64,000 bases of DNA from Halioxenophilus aromaticivorans (GTDB taxonomy: Bacteria; Pseudomonadota; Gammaproteobacteria; Pseudomonadales; Cellvibrionaceae): the NCBI RefSeq assembly GCF_042850945.1, contig NZ_AP031496.1:4650001-4714000 (forward strand). The letters are read 5' to 3'. This document shows, one piece after another, positions 1-8,771 of this stretch (position 1 is the first letter of the stretch; the number at the start of each line of letters is the position of its first letter). The position numbers were made by a program, and so were the translations under genes. The notes under the pieces were generated by a model, which was not told where the DNA came from, did not search any database, and saw nothing but the letters and a program-made list of their open reading frames with translations.

Positions 1-10
1 CTAGAGCATA

Positions 11-39
11 AAAAACCCAGCCTTGTGAGCTGGGTTTTT
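11..39. terminator. Bidirectional rho-independent terminator
   Basis: An 11-bp inverted repeat (AAAAACCCAGC, short loop, GCTGGGTTTTT) has an A-run on one side and a T-run on the other, so it can stop transcription from either direction. It lies beyond the 3' end of the minus-strand lipoprotein gene at 120-671 and probably ends that transcript as well as one entering from the left. Confidence 0.85.
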
Positions 40-119
40 TGTGCTTACCTAAGGATACTATCCGATGGCGAGCTTTTTGATACTGCCCCTGATGATAGCT
101 CGGATAGTACGTCGGGCTG

Positions 120-671
120 TTAGTTACTGATCGCATCCTGCTGCGGTAACTCCAACAACTCCTCACCCATTTGGCTACGCTGAGAATTGCGCATCATGGT
201 GCTGCCGTTTTCGATCATACGGCGACCTTCGCTAATTTGAGCTTGGCCATCGTTGATCATTTTGTTGCCTTTGGTCACCATTTTATTGCCGTCTTTCACT
301 GCATCGATAGCATCTTCCCAACGACCACCAATGTCTTTCAGTTGTTTGGCTTCAGTGGAAACCTGGCCGGGTGTGGTAGACGCACCAACCGCACTGGCAG
401 CGGATTGATAATCGTGACGGGCTTGCAACATGCGCTCGTTGCCGGAATCAATCAGGTTTTCGCCTTCACGCACTTTATTACGGCCGTCGCTTAATAGCTT
501 GTCGCCTTTAGCGACCATTTGCTCACCCTTCACCACGGTTTTTTGGCCCTCGGCCCACATGGCTTGAGGATCGCCGGACAAGGCTGCGTCTGATGCATCG
601 GTGGCGGCACAGGCGGTGGTGGCAAGAATGATTGCAATTAAGCTTAATTTTAAAACGTTTATAGTTTTCAT
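120..671 (-). CDS. Lipoprotein with glycine-marked heptad repeats
   Basis: A 183-residue protein of unknown function. Residues 1-21 form a lipoprotein-type signal (hydrophobic stretch, then TTAC with Cys21 as the probable lipidation site). The mature part has two blocks of a strict seven-residue period marked by Gly: residues 42, 49, 56, 63, 70, 77, then 128, 135, 142, 149, 156. Each Gly follows Lys, Asp, Glu, Ser or Asn, and hydrophobic Met, Val, Ile or Leu sits at fixed positions. The blocks are joined by a Ser/Ala/Thr-rich stretch. This suggests a long amphipathic helix or coiled coil anchored to the outer membrane. The start is supported by AGGTG eight bases upstream. I do not recognise the family. 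Confidence 0.85.
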   Translation of the reverse strand: MKTINVLKLSLIAIILATTACAATDASDAALSGDPQAMWAEGQKTVVKGEQMVAKGDKLLSDGRNKVREGENLIDSGNERMLQARHDYQSAASAVGASTTPGQVSTEAKQLKDIGGRWEDAIDAVKDGNKMVTKGNKMINDGQAQISEGRRMIENGSTMMRNSQRSQMGEELLELPQQDAISN

Positions 672-1708
672 AGTTATTCACCTATTTGTGGTTGCCGGCA
701 CAATATAGTCCAAGAAATGCCAACACGTAAACACTTTAGCTATAAAATTTTTATATTTTTACCGCATTCAGACAGGGTTAACATTCGCCAACCAAACTCC
801 GTAAGCCGTTGTAAATGTTACAATTTATTGCAAAAAATTCTGGCACCCTATTTTTCCTTTGGCTATAACGCTATGCCACACTTTACACTCTACTGATCGC
901 GCTGCTGTTTTAATAGCAAAGCAGAGATAACAAAGCAGAATCAGAAAAACAGAAATATCAAAGCAGATTGCTCTCCGCCAAAACGCAGCCTCCCCAAAAA
1001 AACGAGGCGGTTAAATCAGACACCCAATCCAATTGCTTGGCCAATCCAGTTGCTTGGGAAACACTGGCTTTAGGTTCAATACTCTTAAAGGTGATTGGTT
1101 TTAAGTAAAAGGTGATCTGCTTTAGGTCGGTGCCGCCAACTAGCTTCTAACGAGAGCGCTTCTAACGAGCGGGCTATTATTAAAATTGATGCGACTTCAC
1201 CGCAGAGTTCAAAACTCACAACAACCTACGACTAAGGTCGAAGATACCGACCTATTTTACTACCGCGGGAAATTAACGATTCTTACTTGAAGGTCAGTGT
1301 TGCAGCCCAGACGTCGATTCAAAATCAAAATCTGTCTGCCTAACTCTGATATTTTCGCCCAATTCACGGCCCATTTTGGCGGCTTCAACAAAACCAATCA
1401 ATTCCATCAAGCAATTTGATTATGTTTCCCTGGCGATAAAAATGAACAGATTTTGCGCATTATTAAATTAATCACGTTCTGATCACCGTTCTAAACTGTC
1501 AACAGAGTAATTCACTGAGGGAAATCCGTCCCAAAATGGGTCATCCCCCACCCAATCAAGATTCAAAATGATGCACCTTTGACTGATAGTTTTTCCTAAT
1601 CTCCAGCACCCTAATCTCCTAATCAAACTATCGCTTTAAACTGTTGTTATTAAATTCAGCAATGAAGATTTCTTCGCTTATTCAATTTCTAAACTTAAGG
1701 AACATTAA
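672..1708. other. 1-kb intergenic region with short duplications
   Basis: AT-rich divergent spacer between the lipoprotein gene and the carbonic anhydrase gene, with no convincing reading frame. Its middle part (about 910-1170) consists of successive imperfect doublets: CAAAGCAGA-type units near 917-965, a 17-bp tandem pair at 1024-1040/1041-1057 with one mismatch, a 20-nt pair at 1087-1106/1108-1127, and a perfect 12-nt pair at 1143-1154/1158-1169. One core GACACCCA lies at 1019-1026. The promoters of both flanking genes must lie here, but I cannot assign boxes with confidence. Confidence 0.6.
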
Positions 1709-2359
1709 ATGAAACATTTAATCTCTGGCGTTTCTCGTTTTCAAAAAGAAGTATTTCCTGGCAAACAGAAATCGTTTGAGCAACTGGCCACTGGCCAAAG
1801 CCCAGAAGTGTTGTTTATCACCTGTGCGGATTCCCGCATCGATCCAAATCTGGTTACTCAAACCGAGCCCGGTGAGCTGTTTATATGCCGTAACGCAGGC
1901 AATATTGTTCCACCCCACAGCCAACAAACCGGCGGCATGACCGCCTCCATCGAATTCGCCGTAGCCGGCCTAGGCGTTAGCCATATTGTTATTTGTGGCC
2001 ACACCGACTGTGGTGCCATGAAGGGCGCCCTAGCGCCAGAAAAACTGGATGAATTACCCCATGTTAAGGAATGGCTGGGCCACTGCCGCTGCGCGTCTTC
2101 GGTTTTAAAAGAAAAGCACGGCGAGATTGACCATAGCCACCTGGACTTGTTAACCCAAGAAAACGTCATCCAACAGCTCCAGCACTTAAAAACGCACCCT
2201 GCGGTTGCCGCCAAACTGGCTACCGATCAGGTTCAATTGCACGGCTGGGTTTACGACATAGGCACCGGTGATGTGCAGTGTTTAGACGAAGCCAGCGGGG
2301 AGTTTACCGACCTCCAGAGCGCCTACGCCGAGAACAGCAAATTAGCCAGCAACGCCTAA
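1709..2359 (+). CDS. can: Beta-class carbonic anhydrase
   Basis: Catalyses reversible hydration of CO2 to bicarbonate. The 216-residue protein has the full beta-class zinc site: Cys39 with the Asp41-Arg43 dyad in CADSRIDP, and His98 and Cys101 in GHTDCGAMKG. Length is normal and there is no signal peptide, so it should be cytoplasmic. The start has AAGGA about nine bases upstream. It is followed 97 bp downstream, on the same strand, by a SulP-family anion transporter, a pairing that suggests joint bicarbonate uptake and interconversion. A small hairpin (TGCCG/CGGCA near 2406-2420) lies in the spacer. The can/cynT naming is by family only. Confidence 0.93.
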   Translation: MKHLISGVSRFQKEVFPGKQKSFEQLATGQSPEVLFITCADSRIDPNLVTQTEPGELFICRNAGNIVPPHSQQTGGMTASIEFAVAGLGVSHIVICGHTDCGAMKGALAPEKLDELPHVKEWLGHCRCASSVLKEKHGEIDHSHLDLLTQENVIQQLQHLKTHPAVAAKLATDQVQLHGWVYDIGTGDVQCLDEASGEFTDLQSAYAENSKLASNA

Positions 2360-2456
2360 TCACTTGTTGCTGCTGATGTTGGTGTTATTCCCGCAAAGGC
2401 TAAACTGCCGTGTTACGGCATCCATATTAATCATTGATGATTTTTAGAGGTCTGTC

Positions 2457-4007
2457 ATGAAGTCTGACTCCCTATTTAAGGATATAAAATACGACCTACC
2501 CGCCAGTGTGGTGGTGTTTTTCGTCGCACTCCCGCTATGTTTGGGTATTGCTCTTGCCTCCGGCGCTCCGCTCTTTTCCGGTATTATCGCCGGTATCGTC
2601 GGCGGTATTGTGGTGGGTGCAGCCAGTGGTTCCAAGCTGGGTGTGAGTGGCCCGGCCGCCGGTTTGGCGGTAATCGTGTTTGATGCCATCACCAACCTAG
2701 GCGGCTGGGAAGTCTTCCTATGTGCGGTGGTTTTGGCAGGTGTAATCCAAATTACCCTTGGTTACGCCAAAGCTGGTTTTATCGCTTACTTTTTCCCAAC
2801 GTCAGTAATCACCGGCATGTTAACCGGTATTGGCTTAATTATTATTCTTAAGCAACTGCCGTATCTGCTGGGCTGGCACGCTGACTTTATCGGCGAGCAA
2901 TCCTTCAGCCAAGCCAATGGTGAGAACACGTTAACCGCTATCCAACACGCGATTTCCGTTATCTCTATTCCGGCCGTAATTTTGTCAGCCGTATCACTGG
3001 CGCTGTTGGTTGCCTGGGATAAATTCCTAGTGCCGTGCCACAAGATTTTTGAACTGATTCAAGGCCCCATCGTTGTGGTTCTGTTGGGTATTGTTGTGTC
3101 GGCCTTAATGGCCAGTAACGGTGTCGGCTTCGACAGCGAACAACTGGTTACCCTACCAGAGATTAGCAGCTTCGCTGAACTGACCCAGGAAATGGCCTTC
3201 CCTGCGTTTTCCCAAATGTTTAGCTGGGATGTGCTGACCGTAGCAGTAGTATTAGCGGCGGTGGCGAGCATCGAAACGCTATTGAGCGTGGAAGCTACCG
3301 ATAAACTGGACCCAAATCGCGGTGTTACGCCAACCAACCGTGAGCTCAAAGCCCAAGGTTTAGGTAACATCGTATCGGGTTTGGTGGGTGGTTTACCGGT
3401 TACCCAGGTAATTGTGCGCAGCTCCGCCAACATTGCCTTTGGTGCTCGCAGTAAGCTTAGCGGTATCGTGCATGGCTTCCTGTTGCTGATTAGTGTTGCC
3501 ACCATCGCGTCCTTGCTGAACTACATTCCGCTGTCGTCACTGGCTGCTGTGTTGATCATCGTTGGTTACAAACTGGCCAAGCCTGCTATGTTCGCCAAGA
3601 TGTTTAAGTACGGCCCAGAGCAGTTCTTTCCGTTTATCGTAACCATCGTTGCTATGCTGGCTACAGATCTATTAACCGGTGTTGTAGCAGGATTGGTAGT
3701 GAGTATCTTCTTCTCCCTTAAGCACAGCTACGAGAACTCTTTCAAACTGAAAGAGACTGCCGCTAACGAAGAGCCAGACGGCACACGCCACATTGTTTTG
3801 GCTGAAGAAGTTACCTTCTTCAACAAGCCAAGCATCATGCGTGAGCTAAACGATATTCCGCAGGATACCAACGTTATTCTGGATTTCAGTAACACCCGAT
3901 CCGTCGCCCACGATGTGGCCGAGACGGTGAAAGAGTTTGTGACCAACGCACCGCGTAAAAACATTAAGGTACAAACCATTAACTTTAATCCGGCTCAGGT
4001 TGCATAG
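2457..4007 (+). CDS. SulP-family inorganic anion (likely bicarbonate) transporter
   Basis: A 516-residue polytopic membrane protein of the SulP/SLC26 family. The N-terminal sulfate-transporter region has many hydrophobic segments and the typical opening (FFVALPLCLGIALASGAPLF), and a short STAS-like domain occupies roughly residues 435-516. SulP proteins move sulfate, bicarbonate or dicarboxylates with sodium or protons. The upstream carbonic anhydrase gene argues for bicarbonate here, though that is inference from context. AGAGGT sits six bases before the ATG. A strong terminator follows at 4066-4090. Confidence 0.9.
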   Translation: MKSDSLFKDIKYDLPASVVVFFVALPLCLGIALASGAPLFSGIIAGIVGGIVVGAASGSKLGVSGPAAGLAVIVFDAITNLGGWEVFLCAVVLAGVIQITLGYAKAGFIAYFFPTSVITGMLTGIGLIIILKQLPYLLGWHADFIGEQSFSQANGENTLTAIQHAISVISIPAVILSAVSLALLVAWDKFLVPCHKIFELIQGPIVVVLLGIVVSALMASNGVGFDSEQLVTLPEISSFAELTQEMAFPAFSQMFSWDVLTVAVVLAAVASIETLLSVEATDKLDPNRGVTPTNRELKAQGLGNIVSGLVGGLPVTQVIVRSSANIAFGARSKLSGIVHGFLLLISVATIASLLNYIPLSSLAAVLIIVGYKLAKPAMFAKMFKYGPEQFFPFIVTIVAMLATDLLTGVVAGLVVSIFFSLKHSYENSFKLKETAANEEPDGTRHIVLAEEVTFFNKPSIMRELNDIPQDTNVILDFSNTRSVAHDVAETVKEFVTNAPRKNIKVQTINFNPAQVA

Positions 4008-4065
4008 CGTGCAACGCTAGCTTCAAGAATTGGGCTTAACCGCCCTCCCTTCCCTTAGCAGCTTT

Positions 4066-4090
4066 GCCCGGTTAGTCACCGGGCTTTTTT
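4066..4090 (+). terminator. Rho-independent terminator after the can-SulP pair
   Basis: A perfect 7-bp stem GCCCGGT/ACCGGGC with a 5-nt loop is followed by six T residues. It is placed 58 bp after the SulP stop codon and closes the carbonic anhydrase-transporter transcript. Confidence 0.9.
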
Positions 4091-4195
4091 ATGCCCCGCA
4101 ATTGCAACGCCCATCCACGGCCACTTGAACCCTTCACCCCGCTGCCACCATACTTAGGCAATTAATTCGTCCAAACGAGCACCATCAAGAAAACC

Positions 4196-4756
4196 ATGAC
4201 AGACACCAACACAGCCCAGGGCGCCACCGTTGTTATCCACCAAGCCGTAGACCACGAACACCAACCGCTACTGGAACAATGGATCACCGAGATCGACCCA
4301 ATCATTCGGCGCCAACCGGGGTTTTTGGACAAACAAATTATTCGCCCTGTGCCGGGTCTAACCCATAGCTACACCATCATTATCCGTTTCGCCGAGCGTG
4401 CAGACCTTGAACACTGGCTTGCCTCCCCCGAGCGAAACGAGATGGTGGCCAAAATTGAACCCCTGCTGCACGAAGAACTGGCCGTATCAGTGCACACTGG
4501 CTTGGAGTTTTTGTTTCAACCTCCCGGGGCAAGCAAAACCCCCGTGCGTTGGAAACAATTTCTACTGACGTGGTCGGCGATTTTCCCGTTGGTGTTGCTG
4601 TCCCAGGCCCTGGTAATGCCATTGCTGGCGACGGTGGGCTTGGCCGACGCTAGGGTGCTAGGCGTATTCTGTGCCACTGGATTGGTGGTGTACGCCATGG
4701 TGTACTGGGTAATGCCCCGGTACACCAAATTGGTCAGCGCTTGGTTATTTAAATAA
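4196..4756 (+). CDS. Antibiotic-biosynthesis-monooxygenase (ABM) domain membrane protein
   Basis: A 186-residue protein with two parts. Residues about 10-105 look like a dimeric alpha/beta-barrel ABM domain (conserved QPGFLDKQI and IIRFAERADLEHWLASPER regions). Residues about 115-185 contain two or three hydrophobic membrane segments. The combination is known in uncharacterised bacterial proteins; soluble ABM proteins act on quinones or heme, but no substrate can be read here. The gene is convergent with the kefB-like gene, with 33 bp between the stop codons. The upstream ribosome site is weak. Confidence 0.8.
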   Translation: MTDTNTAQGATVVIHQAVDHEHQPLLEQWITEIDPIIRRQPGFLDKQIIRPVPGLTHSYTIIIRFAERADLEHWLASPERNEMVAKIEPLLHEELAVSVHTGLEFLFQPPGASKTPVRWKQFLLTWSAIFPLVLLSQALVMPLLATVGLADARVLGVFCATGLVVYAMVYWVMPRYTKLVSAWLFK

Positions 4757-4789
4757 GTAAAAAATTTAGCCGACAGCCGAACGGTGAAG

Positions 4790-6700
4790 CTAAGACTGGC
4801 GATCTTCGTCAAAGCCACCCGGCGGTGGCGTCCAACCGCGATCGGTGGCGTGGTGATGATCAGAGCGATCCTGCTGCATACTCTCCAGTAGGATTTGTTC
4901 TATCTCCATAAAGCGCGAGCGGTAATGCTCATCCACCCCAACCTTGTCGCCCTCGTTAAACCAGCTTTGGTAGAGTGAATCGAAGTGTTGTTTTTCAATG
5001 CGCGTGAAGTTTTGCTTAATTTGTTCAACCCTAAAGGCGTGAAAATTAAGCCGCTTTAACACCTCTCCCCCCAATTGCAGGGCAGATTTATAGGTTTCGC
5101 TGATGACGACATCGGCACCGGCGTTGATCAACTCATACTGATGACTACGGTCAAATGCCCGAGCCAACACCTGCACGTTGGGGTGCATGGTTTTTACGTG
5201 CTTCACCATGGCCAAGGCCTGCACCTTGTCATCCACTGCAACCACAAACACTTTGGCGTCGTCTATGCCTGCGGTGGTTAGTAATTCCGGCCGACTGGCA
5301 TCGCCATAATAGCTTTTAATGTTAATTCCCCGTAGCCGACTGACGGTACTGACCTTGTGATCCAGCACCACCGGGGATATACCATTGGCCAGTAATAAAC
5401 GATTGATAATCTGACCAAAGCGACCAATACCCGCGATGATGACCTTACTTTTATGGCCTATTTCATCCTCTGGCTCGGGGATTTTTTTATCCTGAAAACG
5501 CGGCTCTATGACTTTATCGTAAACAATAAACAAGGCCGGCGTTAAAAACATCGATAACGCCACCACCAAAGATAATGGCTGCACAATATCCGATGGCAAT
5601 ACGTGGTGGGTTTGCGAATAGGACAGCAGCACAAAGCCAAACTCGCCGGCTTGAGCCAGACTCAAGGTGAACAACCAACGGTTGTAAGACTGGATACCAA
5701 AAATCCAGCCAAGTAAGTACAGTAGGATTGCCTTTAGAGCCATCAGCCCTAGAGTACAGGCCAAAATCAGCCCGAGGTTTTGCCACAGCACAGGGAAGTC
5801 CACGCCGGCTCCCACGGTGATAAAAAACAAGCCCAGCAGCAGGCCCTTGAAGGGCTCGATGTTGGCTTTTAACTCGTGGCGAAACTCGCTACTGGCCAGT
5901 ACCACGCCGGCCAAAAAAGCCCCCAGTGCAGGCGACAACCCGACCAAACTCATCAACGCAGCGATGCCCACCAAAATCATCAACGACGTGGTAGTAAACA
6001 CCTCTGGCAGGCCAGATTTTGCAACATAGTAAAACAGTGGCCGGCTCAGAAAATAACCCGCCGCCACCACCGCAACAATGGACGCTGCCAGGGCAGTTGC
6101 CTTGGCCCAGGCGGGAAGATGCTTAACCAAGTTAAGGTCTTCGCTGTGTTGCGCAGCCTCCACGGATCCACCAGCGCCCTGCAACTCCGGCAGCGCCAAT
6201 AGTGGCAACAACGATAAAATCGGAATAACGGCAATATCTTGGAACAACAGCACTGAAAACGCATTGCGCGCGCCCTCGGTTTTGCTTAAGCCTTTTTCAT
6301 TAAAGGTTTGCAAAATGATGGCAGTGGACGACAGTGAAAAAATTAAGCCAATGGCTAGCGCCACAGACCAGCGCTCCACAAACATCAGGGCGATGGCAAA
6401 GATAGCGCTACAGGTAAGCAACAGTTGCAGTCCACCCAAGCCAATCAAACTGCCACGCATTTGCCACAGTGTCTTAGGGTTTAATTCCATGCCCACCAGA
6501 AATAGCATCATCACCACACCAAACTCGGCAAAGTGCTGAATCGCCTCAGCTTCACTCCCCACAAGGCCGGTTACCGGGCCAATAATAACGCCGGCAATCA
6601 AATACCCCAGCACCGAGCCCAAGCCCAATCGCTTGGCCAATGGCACCATCACCACAGCTGCGCACAGATACACAAACGCCTGAACAAAATAACCGGTCAT
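4790..6700 (-). CDS. kefB: KefB/KefC-type potassium:proton antiporter (CPA2)
   Basis: A 636-residue monovalent cation:proton antiporter-2 protein. The first ~390 residues hold the Na+/H+-exchanger fold with about twelve hydrophobic segments. A cytoplasmic TrkA-N/RCK domain follows, with a Rossmann motif (GIGRFGQIINRLL near residue 420) and the typical YYGDASRPELL segment. Kef channels release K+ when glutathione adducts bind, acidifying the cell during electrophile stress. The start overlaps the stop of the upstream kefG-like gene by four bases (ATGA), so the two are translationally coupled. Whether it is KefB or KefC cannot be settled from sequence alone. Confidence 0.9.
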   Translation of the reverse strand: MTGYFVQAFVYLCAAVVMVPLAKRLGLGSVLGYLIAGVIIGPVTGLVGSEAEAIQHFAEFGVVMMLFLVGMELNPKTLWQMRGSLIGLGGLQLLLTCSAIFAIALMFVERWSVALAIGLIFSLSSTAIILQTFNEKGLSKTEGARNAFSVLLFQDIAVIPILSLLPLLALPELQGAGGSVEAAQHSEDLNLVKHLPAWAKATALAASIVAVVAAGYFLSRPLFYYVAKSGLPEVFTTTSLMILVGIAALMSLVGLSPALGAFLAGVVLASSEFRHELKANIEPFKGLLLGLFFITVGAGVDFPVLWQNLGLILACTLGLMALKAILLYLLGWIFGIQSYNRWLFTLSLAQAGEFGFVLLSYSQTHHVLPSDIVQPLSLVVALSMFLTPALFIVYDKVIEPRFQDKKIPEPEDEIGHKSKVIIAGIGRFGQIINRLLLANGISPVVLDHKVSTVSRLRGINIKSYYGDASRPELLTTAGIDDAKVFVVAVDDKVQALAMVKHVKTMHPNVQVLARAFDRSHQYELINAGADVVISETYKSALQLGGEVLKRLNFHAFRVEQIKQNFTRIEKQHFDSLYQSWFNEGDKVGVDEHYRSRFMEIEQILLESMQQDRSDHHHATDRGWTPPPGGFDEDRQS

Positions 6701-7314
6701 TTCTTTTCCTTGGCACGGGCCACCAGGTAGTGGTTCAGCAGCTCATACTGTTTGGCTTCGGTGGGATTAATGCGTTTTTGCAGCAACCCAGACAGCAATG
6801 CCTTCCACTGGGATTTGTGCTCGCTTAGGCGTCCTTGCTCCTGGGCATTGCGGGCGCCGAACAGCGCAAACGGCGGCAGATAGGTCATGCCGGTTATGTT
6901 GGCCATTTGCTCAATGGGTTGCAGCAGCTGGCCCAGGGTAAAATGAGCGAAGCCGTCGTTTTCGAAGGCTTGCTCGGTACCACCGGCGGAGGTGGCACAG
7001 AAAAATAATTTGCCGTGCAACGCGGTGCCTTTTTTTCCGTAGGCGAACCCGTATTCCAACACCAAATCCTGCCACTCTTTCAACATGGCTGGCGTGGAAT
7101 ACCAGTACAAGGGAAACATAAATACGATGATGTCGTGCTCGATCAATCGTTGCTGTTCGGCTTCGATGTCAATTAAATAGGTGGGGTACTGCTGGTACAG
7201 ATCCACCACGGTAACACCGGGATAGGTGTCTGCGACTTGCATTAGGCGCAGGTTGACCTTGGATCGGTGCAGCGAAGGATGAGCAAAGAGGATAAGAATG
7301 CGCTGGTCGGCCAT
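6697..7314 (-). CDS. kefG: KefG/KefF-like NAD(P)H flavodoxin-type oxidoreductase
   Basis: A 205-residue flavodoxin-fold quinone reductase (NQO1/MdaB/KefF family). The N terminus ILILFAHPSLHRSKVN is the FMN-binding strand-loop, and FMFPLYWYSTPAMLKEWQD is the hallmark second flavin contact; G-T-A-L-H-G-K then leads into the strand with the C-A-T-S-A-G-G loop. Proteins of this kind are required ancillary subunits for full Kef activity. The four-base overlap with the antiporter gene makes this role likely. The gene is transcribed leftward as the first gene of a two-gene operon. Confidence 0.88.
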   Translation of the reverse strand: MADQRILILFAHPSLHRSKVNLRLMQVADTYPGVTVVDLYQQYPTYLIDIEAEQQRLIEHDIIVFMFPLYWYSTPAMLKEWQDLVLEYGFAYGKKGTALHGKLFFCATSAGGTEQAFENDGFAHFTLGQLLQPIEQMANITGMTYLPPFALFGARNAQEQGRLSEHKSQWKALLSGLLQKRINPTEAKQYELLNHYLVARAKEKK

Positions 7315-7392
7315 GTCGTGCTTAGTTCTAACTGGGGGGTACTAAAATAACACACCAGCGCCTGTGAGAAAGCAAGCCTACTTGCGCAGGAT

Positions 7393-8658
7393 TTACCCGC
7401 CGGAGCTGCTAGCCACACCGGCTTTGGGCTCGGCGGGAATATGCGCTGCGGATTCAATGTCTCGCAAGGCTCGCAACTTGTGGCAACTTATGTAGCCCAC
7501 ACCGGTAACCACAAAGGCCACCCCTGCCCCCACCAGCGCCGCGCTGGTAGCGCCAAACGCAGCAGCCACGGCGCCAGCACGAAAGTCGCCGAGGTCGTTG
7601 GAGGTGGCTATAAACAGAGAGTTTACCGCATTAACTCGGCCACGCAGAGCATCCGGCGTGGCCAGGTGAACCAGAGTTGAGCGAATATTAACGCTGACCA
7701 TATCCGAAGCGCCGTACACAAACAGCGCCACCAAACTCAGCCACAAGCTGTTGGATAGCGCGAATACCAGCACCGAAAAAGAAAACACCAATAGCGACCA
7801 AAACAAGCGCGCCCCGGCACGGTGATTTTGCGTCCAGCGCGACATCACCGCACCGGCCACCACCGCGCCCAACGCAGGCATAGCGCGCAGCAGCCCTAAG
7901 GCCTCTGGCCCCACCCCCAACACATCCACAGCAAACACTGGCAACAGCGCCACCACGCTGCCGAACAAAATTATAAACAGATCCAAGGTAATACTGGGCA
8001 GCACAATGGGGTGGGAAAACACAAAGCCGATGCCTTCGGTAAGCTGTTTGATGCTACGCTGGGTTTGCTGCTCTACTCGAATATCGGGCAATTGAGTTAG
8101 CAACAGCAACGCTAGTATTGTGAACACCACCAGTAACCAGTAGGCGTAAAAATCCAACAACACCAGTATCAGGCCCGCTAAAAAAGGGCCAGCGGTCATG
8201 GCAGAGGTGGAGCAGGTGCTGGTGATGGCCACGGCTTTAGACAACTGCGATTTGGCGACAATATTGGGCAGCACAGATTGCATGGCCGGGCCGATAAAAG
8301 CGCGGGCACAACCACTTAAAAAAATCAGGGCAAAAATGGGGAGTCGTTCCACCTGGCCATTTTGCAGCACTAACGCTAAACCGAGAAACGCGACCAGCTG
8401 CAAGCCATTGCACAGCAACAACACTTTATTGCGCGGAAAATTATCCACTACCCAACCGGTGACAATAAAAAGCATAATCACTGGCAGAATTTGCATAAGC
8501 CCAACCAGAGCCAAGTCGAAGGGGTTACCGGTGGCTTGATACAGGTGCCAACCAATGGTTACCGACAGCACCGCCGAGGCCAAAGCACTGCACACTCGAG
8601 CGCCGACAAAGCTAACAAACACACGGTTTTTAAAGGGTTTGGGCAAGGTCGCAGACAA
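7393..8658 (-). CDS. MFS transporter (enterobactin-exporter-like MFS_3 type)
   Basis: A major facilitator protein with about twelve membrane segments and a conserved loop 2-3 region (GWVVDNFPRNKVLLL). The architecture resembles the EntS/MFS_3 group of exporters; the substrate is unknown. The open frame extends to 8709 with a GTG, but those first residues (polar, Cys-rich) do not fit the family. A TTG at 8658-8656 has GGAG six bases upstream and places the start close to the first membrane helix, so I prefer it. The C terminus is Ala/Gly/Ser-rich. The gene lies downstream of ligAB on the same strand with a 113-bp gap. Confidence 0.82.
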   Translation of the reverse strand: MSATLPKPFKNRVFVSFVGARVCSALASAVLSVTIGWHLYQATGNPFDLALVGLMQILPVIMLFIVTGWVVDNFPRNKVLLLCNGLQLVAFLGLALVLQNGQVERLPIFALIFLSGCARAFIGPAMQSVLPNIVAKSQLSKAVAITSTCSTSAMTAGPFLAGLILVLLDFYAYWLLVVFTILALLLLTQLPDIRVEQQTQRSIKQLTEGIGFVFSHPIVLPSITLDLFIILFGSVVALLPVFAVDVLGVGPEALGLLRAMPALGAVVAGAVMSRWTQNHRAGARLFWSLLVFSFSVLVFALSNSLWLSLVALFVYGASDMVSVNIRSTLVHLATPDALRGRVNAVNSLFIATSNDLGDFRAGAVAAAFGATSAALVGAGVAFVVTGVGYISCHKLRALRDIESAAHIPAEPKAGVASSSGG

Positions 8659-8771
8659 GCAGAACTCCAGGGGCGGGCACACAGTTTTCCAATCTGCGCA
8701 TTGTAACACGCTGCGGGGTCGGCAACGGCCCCGTCTCTACACCTACGATGATACAGCCTGGAAAACAAACG

